Source: an uncultured Acidobacteriia bacterium
GTDB lineage: Bacteria > Acidobacteriota > Terriglobia > Bryobacterales > Bryobacteraceae
DNA: 39,592 nucleotides
NCBI GenBank assembly: GCA_903929755.1
Contig: CAIYVZ010000083.1
Location: 1-39,592 of the forward strand
Direction of reading: 5' to 3'
Shown here piece after piece: positions 30,684-39,592 of this stretch. The number at the start of each line of letters is the position of its first letter. The stretch's first letter is position 1. The notes below the pieces were generated by a model that did no database searches, was not told where the DNA came from, and saw nothing but the letters and a program-made list of their open reading frames with translations. Made by a program: the position numbers and the translations under genes.

Positions 30684-33380
30684 TTACTGCGGGATCGCCT
30701 GATACAAGCCGTACTGCGGCTTGCCGCCTCGCCATGCCGAAGCAACGAAGTTCACTGTGCCGGCATCGGAAATACTCACGTTGTAAATACCCGTGAACCA
30801 ATCGCCTTCCTGCGCCTGCTCCGAAGACATGGCCACAATCACGTCTCCGCCACCTGCTTTCCGGACAGCCGCAAACATATAGCCAGCCGTGTCCACACCC
30901 AGGAACGCCAGATCCCCCGCCAAATTGACCGAGGCGTCCGAGTTCGGAAAGTAGTTGATGGTAGCTCCGAACGACAACACTGTTCCCGAACTGATAATGG
31001 ATCTCCACGCAGTACCGTCGTAGCTCAACCACTGCGAACCATTTTGGAATTGAGCCATTACAAAAAATCGCTTGCCTGCCGCAATGACGTTCGAGAAATC
31101 TGTTACCTTCGGCCCGCCAGGGACAACGGAATCGCCCGTTTGCAGGACTTTGGTCACCGTCCGCCCATCGTTAATTGCCAGCATGCGTCCGGCCGCTGAC
31201 GGTCCGTAGAACAGAACCCGTCCCTGGTCGTCTATTGCGGACTTCCAAACATCCGTCATTTGACCCGCTCCGATGAGGGTGCCCGGCGCATAGACCAGGG
31301 TGGCACTGGATGAACCCTCGCGGAAGAGCGCTAGTCGAGAGCCCTTGTCTGTCCAGCCGTACCCAACCACTTGCCCGTTTCGATTCATCGACAAGTGCGT
31401 CCAGGCCGGGAAGTCATAGAACCGGGTTCCGTCAGGAAGTGTATACTTGCCGTCGGCCTCTGCCAGGACCGATACTGTCTGGTTGCGTATGAAGTACAGG
31501 GCTGGATTTCCACCGCGCGTTCCGTAAAATGCCGCGCTTCCGTCCGGTGCTGCGGTGCTGGCCCACATATTTCCTATGCTCTTGCCAGCCAGGAGTGATC
31601 CCGTTGTCACCACTGCCTGAAGGCTCTGGCCGGCTGCGCGCAAAATAGACTCACCGGCTCCCCGAACCATCAGGTTTCCTGCGTCGAAGCCCTTGAACAT
31701 CGCATCCCACGCCACCGCCGGCGCGGCGGGAGTTTCCAGCAAAGCCCCCGGAGTGACCAGTGGTTTTCGCTCCGTTCCAGAATACTCCTGAAGCACTATG
31801 AAACCGCCGGCATCCGGCCCAAGACCTGCCAGCGTCTTCTGTTGAGTGAGAAAGGCGGTTGTCACTTGCTGCGGAGACGCCGCCGGTATCGAAATTCCTG
31901 CGGTTCCGGGGGTGATTGTGGCGATCGCAGACCCCTGATTCACCTGCACGGAAACCACAAGCCCACCCGCCCCGGCGTCCAGAATCCGGTCGATCCAGTT
32001 CAGCCTTGGAATCGTTCCCAAACCTTCGCCTACCCGAGCCCACACCTCCAGCGTTCCGGCACTCGCCTTCAGAACCGAAGCGGAATATGCGCCAGTGCGA
32101 AAGTAATACTCACCGGCAGCTCCCTCAAAGGGAAGATCCAGCCAGTTGATGAGCTGTCCCTGAATCCTGTCCGCAGTCGATACGAGTTTCTGAAATGTCT
32201 TCCCGTTATATGTAAAACAGCCGGAGGCATCTGCCGTCCTTGCGGATACAAGAATATCCCCATTGGAAGCGGCTGTCGGTCCATCCACCCAGGTGACCTT
32301 ACCAAATCCCTGAATTGTGTCGCCTCCGCCCAGGATCTTTCTCGCCAGGCCCCCGTTCGCAGGGAGCAACATCAAATCCCCATATTTGGACCACGTCAGG
32401 TCTCCCCTGTCATTCAGTGCACGATCGCGTAAGGAAAAACTACAGGCGGTATCGACTACGCTGATATTTCCCCCGCGGTAGAGCACGATGGCCGAATCGC
32501 AATAATGCGCCGGCGACGTAATATAGGCGGCTACATCGCCGGACGCATTTATCGAAGTGCTCAGGATTCGTCCAACCAGTCGATTGCCGCTGCTCAGGTA
32601 TTGGCCACTGGAAAGGATTGTCTTCCCCACACCCCGGTCGTAAACTCGTAATGCCATTCCTCCCGTTGAAAGGTTGACGATCACAGAATACTTGTCGTTG
32701 CTCGAATGGCTCACGCCTGTGATTCCTCGAGTCGATGCGGCAACTGGGTCGCCTCCTGCAATCTGCATGATCCGGTAATTGGGCCGCCGCTTGATCGTTA
32801 ACTGAAGCTGAGTTCCGATGTTGTAGTCTGTTCCCGCGTCGATTGCGACACCGACCGTTACTCTGCCCGCCTGCCCTGCCGTGACAACACCGTCCTCGGA
32901 AACGCCCGCAACCGCGTGGACTGAAGAAGTCCATTTCCACCGAAGCTCCGTCAGTTCCACGCCTTTGGCATCCCACGCGGACGCCGAAAAGCGCTTCGTG
33001 GAACCGGCTTCCATGACAGCGACCGACGGGACAATGGATATGCGGGCGGGATAAACCCGGATGGACGCGCTGTCTGACATTCCCGACACCGGATCGGTCA
33101 CAGTGATCGTGGTTATTCCACAAGTCAGGCCTGTGACCAGCCCGGCGGCGTTAACAGCTGCAATCCCGGGGTTGGCGGTTTTCCACTCAAGGCCCTCTGC
33201 GGAAACCGTGCCGCCCCACTCGTCATACGCTGTGGCGCGAGCCTGCAGACTTGCGCCTGCGAACACGTAACTTCGCGCGCCGAGAACCACGATCGCGACC
33301 GCCTCGGGGGCCTGCGCACGTGCATTCGCAGCGGCCACCAGGGCCACTGTCAACATCATTACCGCCCGGCTCAGATTCAT
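30684..33380 (-). CDS. Secreted Ig-like/HAF-type repeat protein, 898 residues
   Basis: 898 residues with a Sec signal (VMMLTVALVAAANARA). Residues ~25-115 and ~115-200 are two bacterial Ig-like (Big_2) domains: WKTANPGIAAVNAAGLVTGL and WTSSVHAVAGVSEDGVVTAG. The rest (~210-898) is built of short repeats with the core N/D-x-x-G-x-V-x-F/Y, for example SIDDQGRVLFYG, SISDAGTVNFVAS and NLAGDLAFLG, suggesting a beta-propeller-like HAF-type extracellular module. No catalytic residues are apparent. Its start overlaps the stop of the preceding gene (ATGA, 33377-33380). Likely cell-surface or extracellular; partner of its paralogue upstream. Confidence 0.8.
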   Translation of the reverse strand: MNLSRAVMMLTVALVAAANARAQAPEAVAIVVLGARSYVFAGASLQARATAYDEWGGTVSAEGLEWKTANPGIAAVNAAGLVTGLTCGITTITVTDPVSGMSDSASIRVYPARISIVPSVAVMEAGSTKRFSASAWDAKGVELTELRWKWTSSVHAVAGVSEDGVVTAGQAGRVTVGVAIDAGTDYNIGTQLQLTIKRRPNYRIMQIAGGDPVAASTRGITGVSHSSNDKYSVIVNLSTGGMALRVYDRGVGKTILSSGQYLSSGNRLVGRILSTSINASGDVAAYITSPAHYCDSAIVLYRGGNISVVDTACSFSLRDRALNDRGDLTWSKYGDLMLLPANGGLARKILGGGDTIQGFGKVTWVDGPTAASNGDILVSARTADASGCFTYNGKTFQKLVSTADRIQGQLINWLDLPFEGAAGEYYFRTGAYSASVLKASAGTLEVWARVGEGLGTIPRLNWIDRILDAGAGGLVVSVQVNQGSAIATITPGTAGISIPAASPQQVTTAFLTQQKTLAGLGPDAGGFIVLQEYSGTERKPLVTPGALLETPAAPAVAWDAMFKGFDAGNLMVRGAGESILRAAGQSLQAVVTTGSLLAGKSIGNMWASTAAPDGSAAFYGTRGGNPALYFIRNQTVSVLAEADGKYTLPDGTRFYDFPAWTHLSMNRNGQVVGYGWTDKGSRLALFREGSSSATLVYAPGTLIGAGQMTDVWKSAIDDQGRVLFYGPSAAGRMLAINDGRTVTKVLQTGDSVVPGGPKVTDFSNVIAAGKRFFVMAQFQNGSQWLSYDGTAWRSIISSGTVLSFGATINYFPNSDASVNLAGDLAFLGVDTAGYMFAAVRKAGGGDVIVAMSSEQAQEGDWFTGIYNVSISDAGTVNFVASAWRGGKPQYGLYQAIPQ

Positions 33381-36142
33381 ATCCGATCCGCCCTGTAGAA
33401 GCTCAGATACTCGAAGTTGTCCATAATGCTGAAGTAAACCCGGCCGTCGTCGCGCAGGTCGACTGCGTCGTAACGCACGACGAATGTTCCCTCCGAATCG
33501 ATCGGGATGTTGGCCAAGTGGATCAGTCTCATTTCGCTCCCGCTCAGGACAAACAGAGCGTTCGTGCCGTTCAGCGAACTGACAATGGCCAGTTCACCCT
33601 TGCTGTTTACGTCAAACGTCTGAAAGGAAGAAATTGTGTTGCCATTCGGACCCGCATCGCCCCGTGAGATCAGGGGCTTCCATTGGTCTCCGTCGTAGGA
33701 CGCGATGCAGGACGTTCCATTGGCTAAGGAGAGCATCGCGTAAAAAGTTCCGCCGGACACACGAAGGGATCCGAATGATGTCACCACAGCCCCCCCGACC
33801 TCGGTGGTTCGGAGAATGAGCGCCGGCTTCCAGCCTCCGGCGGCATACAAGAAATAGCCGGAACCACCGTTGGACAGGTTGAGGTGCACCAGAACTCTCC
33901 CTGTGGCGTCAATCGCCATATCGCCACGGCCAGTCCACGTGCCGAAACCTGCAATATCGGTGACCCCGCTGATCGCCATCGTCTGCATGCGGCCGGCGTG
34001 CAGAATTGCCAGCGCCGATCCGGCCGGGTTGGCGAAGCTCGCTACCGCCAGTTGCCCGTCATCGTTGGCCGAGGCTACCGTTGGTGCAAAGTACGTCAGA
34101 GTTCCGTCCACAATTGGAAAAGCCGAAATCAGCGTTGGGACACCTTCCCGAATGCGGTGGAGGCTCGAGTCCGTGGTCACATACAGGTCCCCGCTGGGGC
34201 TCTTGACCGTTGCGTACTGCCCCACGTAGATTGCGCCCGGTGGCAATTGATCTCCAATGACCATCCGTGGATTGAGGCCCGCGTCCTCTGCGCCGATCAC
34301 GCTCTGGTATTGCCCCCCCATGGTGATATCCAGCCCTGTTGTACGGTCCCCGGGAATGATGCTTCTGGGATTGAGACTGGCAACGGAGTCCACCGGGCTG
34401 CCGCCGGTAAATAGTGTGGATCCCGACCGTCCCATTCGAATGTAGAGCATGGGGTTTCCCGGGGTAGTCACGTTTGCGATCACTTCGCCCGTTCCCAAAA
34501 CCACACCCGCCGTGAAATCGTTGATCGGTTCTCCGTTCGGCGCGAGTGCACCCCGCAGCAGAACGGGCTGCAGCGCATCAAAAAACCTGTAGAGGCCGTA
34601 CCCGGTTCCCGGGTCGAGCCGCAGCAAAGCCTCGTTGCTCTGAAAGGAGAACAGAGTAAAGCCGGGTAGTGTGGTTGTAATTGCCGGGGTCTTGAAGTTA
34701 CCGGGCAGATAGCGTGCGATAAATTGCGCGTTCGACGCCAGGCGTCCGGTAACAACCAGATCGCCCGCAGGTTGTACCCCGACTTGCGACAACGACGAGA
34801 CAGTAGACCCGGCGAGCAAGTCTCCCGTCTTCAGAATCAGCACCGGTCCCGCGAGCGGATCCTTGCGGAAAAGTCCCGCTACTGTGCCTTTGCTGGCGAG
34901 AAAATAGATCTGCCCGTTATTGTCGAGCCCGAATTCTGATCCGAGCGAAGCAGGGCCGTTGAGTCCAGGCCCGTCGAGGCCAGGCAGCGGGTCGGTCGAA
35001 GTTACCTCCAAACTGACACCAGAGGCGGAATATCGAAAAAATCCAACTACAAACGTGCCCGGGGCGGTGGGGTCGGGCACAAAATTCGCACGGTATACAA
35101 ATTCGTCGTTGTCGTTCAGCGAATACCGTGTGGTTTGAAAGTTATTGCTTCTGGTGACTCCGGCTCCCAGGCTGTGGCCGTCCACCACTACTGGCCGAAC
35201 GCCCTGCTGGTCACACAAAAAAAGTGATGAGCCCGCGCCGTAGGCGTCCGCTCGGGTCAGCACCGTTCCTTTTAGGTTGATCGCCGGGTCCGTGAAGTCC
35301 AACATCGGTCCCGATGGCACCGGCCCGGGCTGGCCACCGGAAATCAGCACGCTCAGCCGATTGCCGTCATGGAGCATCAAACCGTTCGTAATGCCGTCCA
35401 GATTGCCGGAAAAGGCTACCGTACCCGTCGCGTTCGCCGCGAACGAACCTCTTCGGGTGCGCAGATGCAGCCCCGTTCTCTGGTCCGCCGAAGAAACCAG
35501 CCGCGTGCTGGTGTAGTCAAGCTTTGGGTCAATCCCAAGCTGGGCCATGCCAAACACCTGCGTTACATACTCGCCGACATACCCGTTGTAGGCAATTGCG
35601 GCCCGAACCTGAAACGCTCCTGTGGCATAAGCGTAGAGCAAGCCGTTCTTATCAATCGAAGCCGAGACGGTATTGCCGCCGTCGAGGGCCGTCACGGCCC
35701 ACTGAAACGTAATGCCGGCCATCGCCGCGCCATTCGCATCGTAGGCAGTCGCCGAGTACTGTCGCGAGTCTCCAATGTGGAGGTTGACCGTGCCTGGGAG
35801 CACCACGATGCGCTGGGGCAGTACCTGGATCCGGGCGACGCCGGAGGCCCTGTTGGGCGCAGTAGCCGTGATGTCGGCGATGCCGAGCCCCTTCGAAGTA
35901 ACCATGCCATTGCTGTCCACAACGGCGACATTCGCATTGTTCGTTGCCCACGCAAAAGTGGCCGACTTAACGGGTGCGCCAGTGGCATCCAGACCCGCCG
36001 CCTGAAGTTGCACTTGCTCCCCCGCGATCAGCCGCGGCTTTGGAACCTCGACGTAAACCGCCGAGACCGTCTGTGCGAGGCCGACACCGCACCACGTCAG
36101 CAAGAGGAGCGGAAGTCTGAAGAATCTAGTTGAAGACTTCAT
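33377..36142 (-). CDS. Secreted Ig-like/HAF-type repeat protein, 921 residues
   Basis: 921 residues from the ATG at 36142, which is followed by a signal peptide (FFRLPLLLLTWCGVGLAQ); the open frame extends upstream into DUF1501 but that start is unlikely. Two Big_2-like domains follow (WATNNANVAVVDSNGMVTSK; second at ~100-195). The remaining ~700 residues contain the N/D-x-x-G-x-V/I-x-F/Y repeat, for example ANATGTVAFSG, LDNNGQIYFLA, VNSKGELAIVSS and LRDDGRVYFSI. It has the same architecture as the next gene, so the pair arose by duplication. It overlaps DUF1501 by 17 bases and the downstream paralogue by four, so all three are translationally coupled. Confidence 0.8.
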   Translation of the reverse strand: MKSSTRFFRLPLLLLTWCGVGLAQTVSAVYVEVPKPRLIAGEQVQLQAAGLDATGAPVKSATFAWATNNANVAVVDSNGMVTSKGLGIADITATAPNRASGVARIQVLPQRIVVLPGTVNLHIGDSRQYSATAYDANGAAMAGITFQWAVTALDGGNTVSASIDKNGLLYAYATGAFQVRAAIAYNGYVGEYVTQVFGMAQLGIDPKLDYTSTRLVSSADQRTGLHLRTRRGSFAANATGTVAFSGNLDGITNGLMLHDGNRLSVLISGGQPGPVPSGPMLDFTDPAINLKGTVLTRADAYGAGSSLFLCDQQGVRPVVVDGHSLGAGVTRSNNFQTTRYSLNDNDEFVYRANFVPDPTAPGTFVVGFFRYSASGVSLEVTSTDPLPGLDGPGLNGPASLGSEFGLDNNGQIYFLASKGTVAGLFRKDPLAGPVLILKTGDLLAGSTVSSLSQVGVQPAGDLVVTGRLASNAQFIARYLPGNFKTPAITTTLPGFTLFSFQSNEALLRLDPGTGYGLYRFFDALQPVLLRGALAPNGEPINDFTAGVVLGTGEVIANVTTPGNPMLYIRMGRSGSTLFTGGSPVDSVASLNPRSIIPGDRTTGLDITMGGQYQSVIGAEDAGLNPRMVIGDQLPPGAIYVGQYATVKSPSGDLYVTTDSSLHRIREGVPTLISAFPIVDGTLTYFAPTVASANDDGQLAVASFANPAGSALAILHAGRMQTMAISGVTDIAGFGTWTGRGDMAIDATGRVLVHLNLSNGGSGYFLYAAGGWKPALILRTTEVGGAVVTSFGSLRVSGGTFYAMLSLANGTSCIASYDGDQWKPLISRGDAGPNGNTISSFQTFDVNSKGELAIVSSLNGTNALFVLSGSEMRLIHLANIPIDSEGTFVVRYDAVDLRDDGRVYFSIMDNFEYLSFYRADRI

Positions 36143-37469
36143 TGATCGCCGTATATATACCTGCGGAGGCACGCGGGACGTATTCAAAACGACGTCCGGA
36201 AGGTGTATCGGTAAAACTCTTCGTCCAGTCGATTCCAAGGGCAGAGTAAATTGTCGCCGCTATATCTTCAGTAGTTATTGGCCGCTGTTCCGACCACCCT
36301 GGATCGGCAACATAGAAGCCAATCGAGTCGCTCGCACCAATCGCCTGACCGCCCCGAACCCCACCCCCCATCAGCAAAACACTCATCGCGTATTTATGGT
36401 GGTCGCGCCCTTGTTGTGAATTGAGCGCACCCGGTGTCCGTCCGAACTCACCCATAAGGACGATCAAGGTGGAGGCAAAATCCCCCGAGGCCTTCAGGTC
36501 TCCGACGAGTTCGCCGAGTGCCCGATCCATCACGTTGCACAGCTGATACATGTTGCCCCCGTACTGCCGGTCGAACATGTTCTGGTGCGTATCCCAGCCG
36601 CCGTATGTCAAGTTGATGAATGCCGTTCCGTTCCGGGCCTGGATTGCATTCCGGGCCACAATACACGAATTGCCAAATCCCGTGGTCCCGTATCGCGCAG
36701 CGTCTGCGGTGCTGAAGCTGAAAACGGACGCAACGGAGGGATCGTACATGAGCTTCCTGGCTGCGCCGTAGAATTCCGCGTGATCTGCCATTGATTTTGA
36801 AGGTGGATTCGCCCTCAGCGAGGCATCGAGATCCGCCAGAAGCTTAAATTTCTCCTCAAAGCGGGACTGGCTCTGGCTGTTGTAGTAGTTGTGCTGAATT
36901 GTGGTTAGCCCGCCGGGGTTGGCGGGGGCAATCATGGGTTCAGCAGAGCCGCTCAGAAATTTTGAACCACTGATGGGAGACGTGCCAAGAGCCAGAAAGG
37001 TCGGCAGTGCGCCTCCCGTGGCTTTTTCAACCGCAATCACCGACCCAATGTGCGGCGTCTCCGCGATGAAGGCTGGATTGGACGAATGAGCGGTCTGCAT
37101 GTAGAACTGGCCCCGGTCATGCGCCAGTTCCCAACTCGTGACCGAGCGTAGAACGCACAGATCGTTTGTGGTGGTGGAAAGCCTCGGAAACAGAGTCTGT
37201 GACAGGAGAAGTCCGCCCGAAAACTGGCGAATATCCGCATCGGGTGGATTCCAGGGGCCGTCCTTCGGGTCGAACGTGTCGAGATGGCTCGGCGCTCCCT
37301 GCATATTGACGAATATCACTGCCTTTGCCGTGCCGCGCGGGCGGGCTCCGCCGGTAAGGATCTGCGCGTCCCCTCGCCTTACCAAAGCCTGAAAAGCTGC
37401 AGAGCCGCCAGCGGCCGCGCCGAAAAAACGCCGCCGCGACATTCCATGATTTCCCGAACACCGGCTCAT
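36126..37469 (-). CDS. DUF1501 domain-containing exported protein
   Basis: 447 residues. A Tat motif (MSRRRFFGAAAGGSAAF, from Met10) directs export of the folded protein. The body shows DUF1501 blocks: AVIFVNMQGAPSHLDTFDPK (~50-69), LCVLRSVTSWELAHDRGQ, GGWDTHQNMFDRQYG (~288-302), VLMGEFGRTPGALNSQQGRDHH (split: VLMGEFGRTPG, then RDHHKYAMSVLLMGGGVRGG). DUF1501 is related to the alkaline phosphatase/sulfatase superfamily by fold; its substrate is unknown. It is routinely paired with DUF1549/DUF1553 proteins, as here (64 bases upstream), and here also coupled to two HAF-type proteins. Confidence 0.9.
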   Translation of the reverse strand: MSRCSGNHGMSRRRFFGAAAGGSAAFQALVRRGDAQILTGGARPRGTAKAVIFVNMQGAPSHLDTFDPKDGPWNPPDADIRQFSGGLLLSQTLFPRLSTTTNDLCVLRSVTSWELAHDRGQFYMQTAHSSNPAFIAETPHIGSVIAVEKATGGALPTFLALGTSPISGSKFLSGSAEPMIAPANPGGLTTIQHNYYNSQSQSRFEEKFKLLADLDASLRANPPSKSMADHAEFYGAARKLMYDPSVASVFSFSTADAARYGTTGFGNSCIVARNAIQARNGTAFINLTYGGWDTHQNMFDRQYGGNMYQLCNVMDRALGELVGDLKASGDFASTLIVLMGEFGRTPGALNSQQGRDHHKYAMSVLLMGGGVRGGQAIGASDSIGFYVADPGWSEQRPITTEDIAATIYSALGIDWTKSFTDTPSGRRFEYVPRASAGIYTAINEVFN

Positions 37470-37533
37470 CGCTTCCGCCTCTCAATGGTGTTAACCCGAA
37501 CAGACCTCTCCGCAGTGCGTGTCATGTCAGTAT

Positions 37534-39399
37534 TCAATAGTTAAATATGAAGTCCAGCTTGTTCAGCAGGGCCCATTGAAGGTCGCTGAGCCACGTCTCA
37601 CGGGAAGGCTTCTTGTAGGTGAGTGAGATTCTCATCTCATCGTCTGTCGGGTACCGGGACAAAGTGGCCAGAAACAACTGCCGAACCGTCTCGTCGTCGG
37701 GCATGGCTGTCTGCGCCAAGTGTGAAATAAGTGTAGCTCCGGGGGCATCACGTGTCGCAAATGTTCGGAACACCATCGAGTTGTCGTTCATGGTGAACAG
37801 GGTCTGGATAACTGTGCTCTTACTGTTGTGCTCCACAGTATTCCAGTCGCCACGCCCAAAGTTCGCCAGAAAGCTCCGTATCGTATTGTTCGAGGTGTAT
37901 GAGGCCGGAGTCGGGCTGTAGTAGTTTCCAGGCTCACTGACGTCGGGCAACTGCATCGCGTAGAGAATCGGTGTGGGGAAGCCCGCGATATACATTGGCG
38001 TTTCCGTGCGCGTCGCCGTAATCACTGAATCGTATACTTCCTCCGCACTCATGCGGCGGGGCTGATGCTTCGCGAAAAGCACCGCATACTCCGGTTTCCA
38101 TGTCCCTTCGTAGTTGCTCGACAACTGATATGCCGAGGATTGAGCGATCATCCGGACCAAGTGCTTAATGCTGTAGTTGCTGGCGATGAAGTCGCTGGCC
38201 AACGCCTCCATCAACTCCGGATGGCTGGGCTGCAATCCCAGGATTCCTGACGGCGGATTTGCCGGATCCTGCCTCGACAGGTCCCAGGCATCTGGAGGAT
38301 CCACGATTCCCGTGGTGAAAAAGTGAGCCCAAACATAGTTAACAGTAGCTCTGGCGAACTGTCGGTCCGATGTCAGAATCCGGGCGAACTCGTCACGCCA
38401 GTTCTCGTTTCGCGGCACTTCACCCGTGAACATGTAGGCCGGCGTGTAGGGCCCGCCGTACCGATACGGTCTCGGACCAGGATTTGAAGGGTTCACGGAA
38501 CTGGAATAACCCGTCGCCTTCCGGTCTGAAACCACAAACTTCTGCTGCCTGCTGAAAGCATCCACAGGCATCTGCGTCAGGGATATCTGTGACAGAAACG
38601 AAGACATCTGCCAGAATTCGGTTCTCTTACGTGCCGCCAGGTAGTAGTTGATTGATTCCAGGTGGCGGCTCCCGTTGTGGCACGACACGCATTGTGTCTT
38701 AATACCCAAAAACTTCGTCGTAATCCGGTCAGCCAGCGCGTCGTAGGTGTCTTGCACAGGGTCACCGTTCTGCCACATCCGGACCAGAAAGTTCACAAGC
38801 CCGTTCTGCTGCGAATCGCCCGACACCGTAATCAGTTCGGTGGCGACGTCTTTGTACGACCGGTCCCGGGATATGAAGTCGCGCAGGTAGAAGTAGAACT
38901 TGTTCCTGCCAACTTCGCCAATCACGTTGTAATAATTGCTGGTGACTTCGAAGTGATCCGCAAAAAAATGAGTCCAGTTGTCAACGAAGGAGGGCGAGGC
39001 AAGCAGCTTGTCCACATACGCCTCCCGCTTAGCGGGATTCAGATCCTCAAGGAACGCGTGGACTTCCTCTGGCCGGGGAATTCTTCCGATTATGTCGATG
39101 CTGACTCTACGCAGGAACTCCGCGTCGGACGAGGGCGGCGCGGGATTCACCTAGGCTGCAGCCAGTGTTCCAAAAATTCCGTCGTCGATCATGTTGAAAC
39201 GCGGCGGCGTCGTGGCCGAGAACGCAGTCGTGCTCCGGACCCCGGTCAATCGCAGGGCATCTGCGCGCAACGCGTGTCGCTGCTGCTCTTCCAGTCGCCG
39301 CTCCGCCGGATACGCCGGACAATAGCTGTCACTCGCCGCGCTGACCCGTGCGGTTCCCGCAGCGACCAACAAGATAATCATACGGGGAGTAGGCCGCAT
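37534..39399 (-). pseudogene. DUF1549/DUF1553 protein interrupted by one in-frame TAG
   Basis: Two frames in the same register are separated only by a TAG at 39151-39153. The upstream part (to 39399) has a signal peptide (MIILLVAAGTARVSA) and ends RFNMIDDGIFGTLAAA; the downstream part continues VNPAPPSSDAEFLRRVSIDI and GRIP, the DUF1549 start. In relatives this region (FID-x-x-IFG ... P-x-P-x-x-x-D-x-EFLRRV) is continuous, so one codon has become amber, possibly from CAG or AAG. The rest is intact: a CVSCHN haem-type motif, then a DUF1553 half (ARATVNYVWAHFF, RRMSAEEVYDSVI). A GTG at 39148-39150 could re-initiate without signal. Nonsense mutation, stop read-through or an assembly error are all possible. 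Confidence 0.82.
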
Positions 39400-39592
39400 G
39401 AGGAGACGCTAACACAATCGGCGGGCCAGTGCAATACTTTCAGTCCTGCTTCAGCGATTCCGCAACCAGCAGCGGTGGTGTATCGAAAAGCGATAGAGGG
39501 GGCGGGTTTGAGGTTCTGGGACGGTCCAGTCGGTATTGAGGGGAATCGCAGGGGTGTTGTTTGGGTGGAAAGCGGGGCGATGGAAGGGTTTG
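39400..39592. other. Right-hand end of window, no gene supported
   Basis: The last 193 bases precede the signal peptide of the leftward DUF1549/DUF1553 gene and presumably contain its promoter. I see no clear promoter boxes and no supported coding sequence. Confidence 0.4.

Noticed and set aside
30440-30796. 118-codon plus-strand frame in the gap before the HAF protein gene
   Set aside because: Overlaps the 3' end of the 898-residue protein antisense, with no motif or ribosome binding site.
1-39592. CRISPR arrays, tRNA or rRNA genes
   Set aside because: No regularly spaced repeats and no tRNA- or rRNA-like sequences were noticed on either strand; a covariance search could not be run.

Overview
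The window reads as one end of a metagenome-assembled contig from an Acidobacteriota genome, most like the Solibacter/Bryobacter group. The clues are many Tat- or Sec-exported enzymes, a DUF1501/DUF1549-DUF1553 pair, very large Ig-like/HAF-type repeat secreted proteins, an STGPRT-motif multicopy-type protein, and a C-rich coding style. This is an inference from gene families; no 16S rRNA or tRNA gene is present. The first ~38 bases are an Illumina adapter, so the left edge is an assembly artefact joined to the 3' end of an amidase-like gene.

Layout. (1) 1-5.8 kb is accessory: amidase tail, an FRG-domain protein, a DUF4238 protein, a Sel1-repeat lipoprotein, a truncated zeta-toxin/AAA gene with its small partner and a 31-bp perfect palindrome upstream, and a C-skewed STGPRT-motif protein. 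(2) 5.8-14.4 kb: an EfpL/YeiP-type EF-P, two tandem paralogues of an unknown family divergent from an exported M19 dipeptidase (the two start codons interlock in a CATG), a small membrane protein, and a leftward operon amidohydrolase - exported RidA - DUF362 - secreted protein. (3) 14.4-18.5 kb: YbaK-type deacylase, a NarL-type regulator, an APH-fold kinase translationally coupled to an active-site-altered enolase paralogue, and a SET-domain protein that overlaps the enolase tail to tail. (4) 18.5-21 kb: exported cytochrome c with a strong terminator, then a promoter-driven structured leader or small RNA with a 13-codon ORF, rpmE (L31), its terminator, and a RibB fused to a degenerate GTP cyclohydrolase II domain (RibBX-like). 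(5) 20.9-28 kb: a leftward, tightly packed cluster for nucleoside uptake and breakdown (pyrimidine nucleoside phosphorylase, NupC, purine nucleoside phosphorylase, cytidine deaminase, exported MtaD-like deaminase), preceded by cyclophilin, dihaem cytochrome c and nucleotidyltransferase genes on the same strand. (6) 28-29.3 kb: exported xylose-isomerase-like TIM-barrel protein and FlK-like thioesterase. (7) 29.3-30.4 kb: a graveyard of gene fragments (IS3 transposase, zinc-ribbon protein, ParE/antitoxin, VWA-type protein tail). (8) 30.7-39.4 kb: a leftward four-gene secreted-protein operon, DUF1549/DUF1553 (interrupted by one in-frame TAG), DUF1501, and two ~900-residue Ig-like/HAF-repeat proteins with overlapping reading frames.

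Most promising for new biology: the rpmE leader with its near-perfect Shine-Dalgarno and mini-ORF; the kinase-enolase pair; the palindrome of the toxin-antitoxin-like module; and the secreted DUF1549/DUF1501/HAF operon. All functional statements come from reading motifs by eye; no database search was run.
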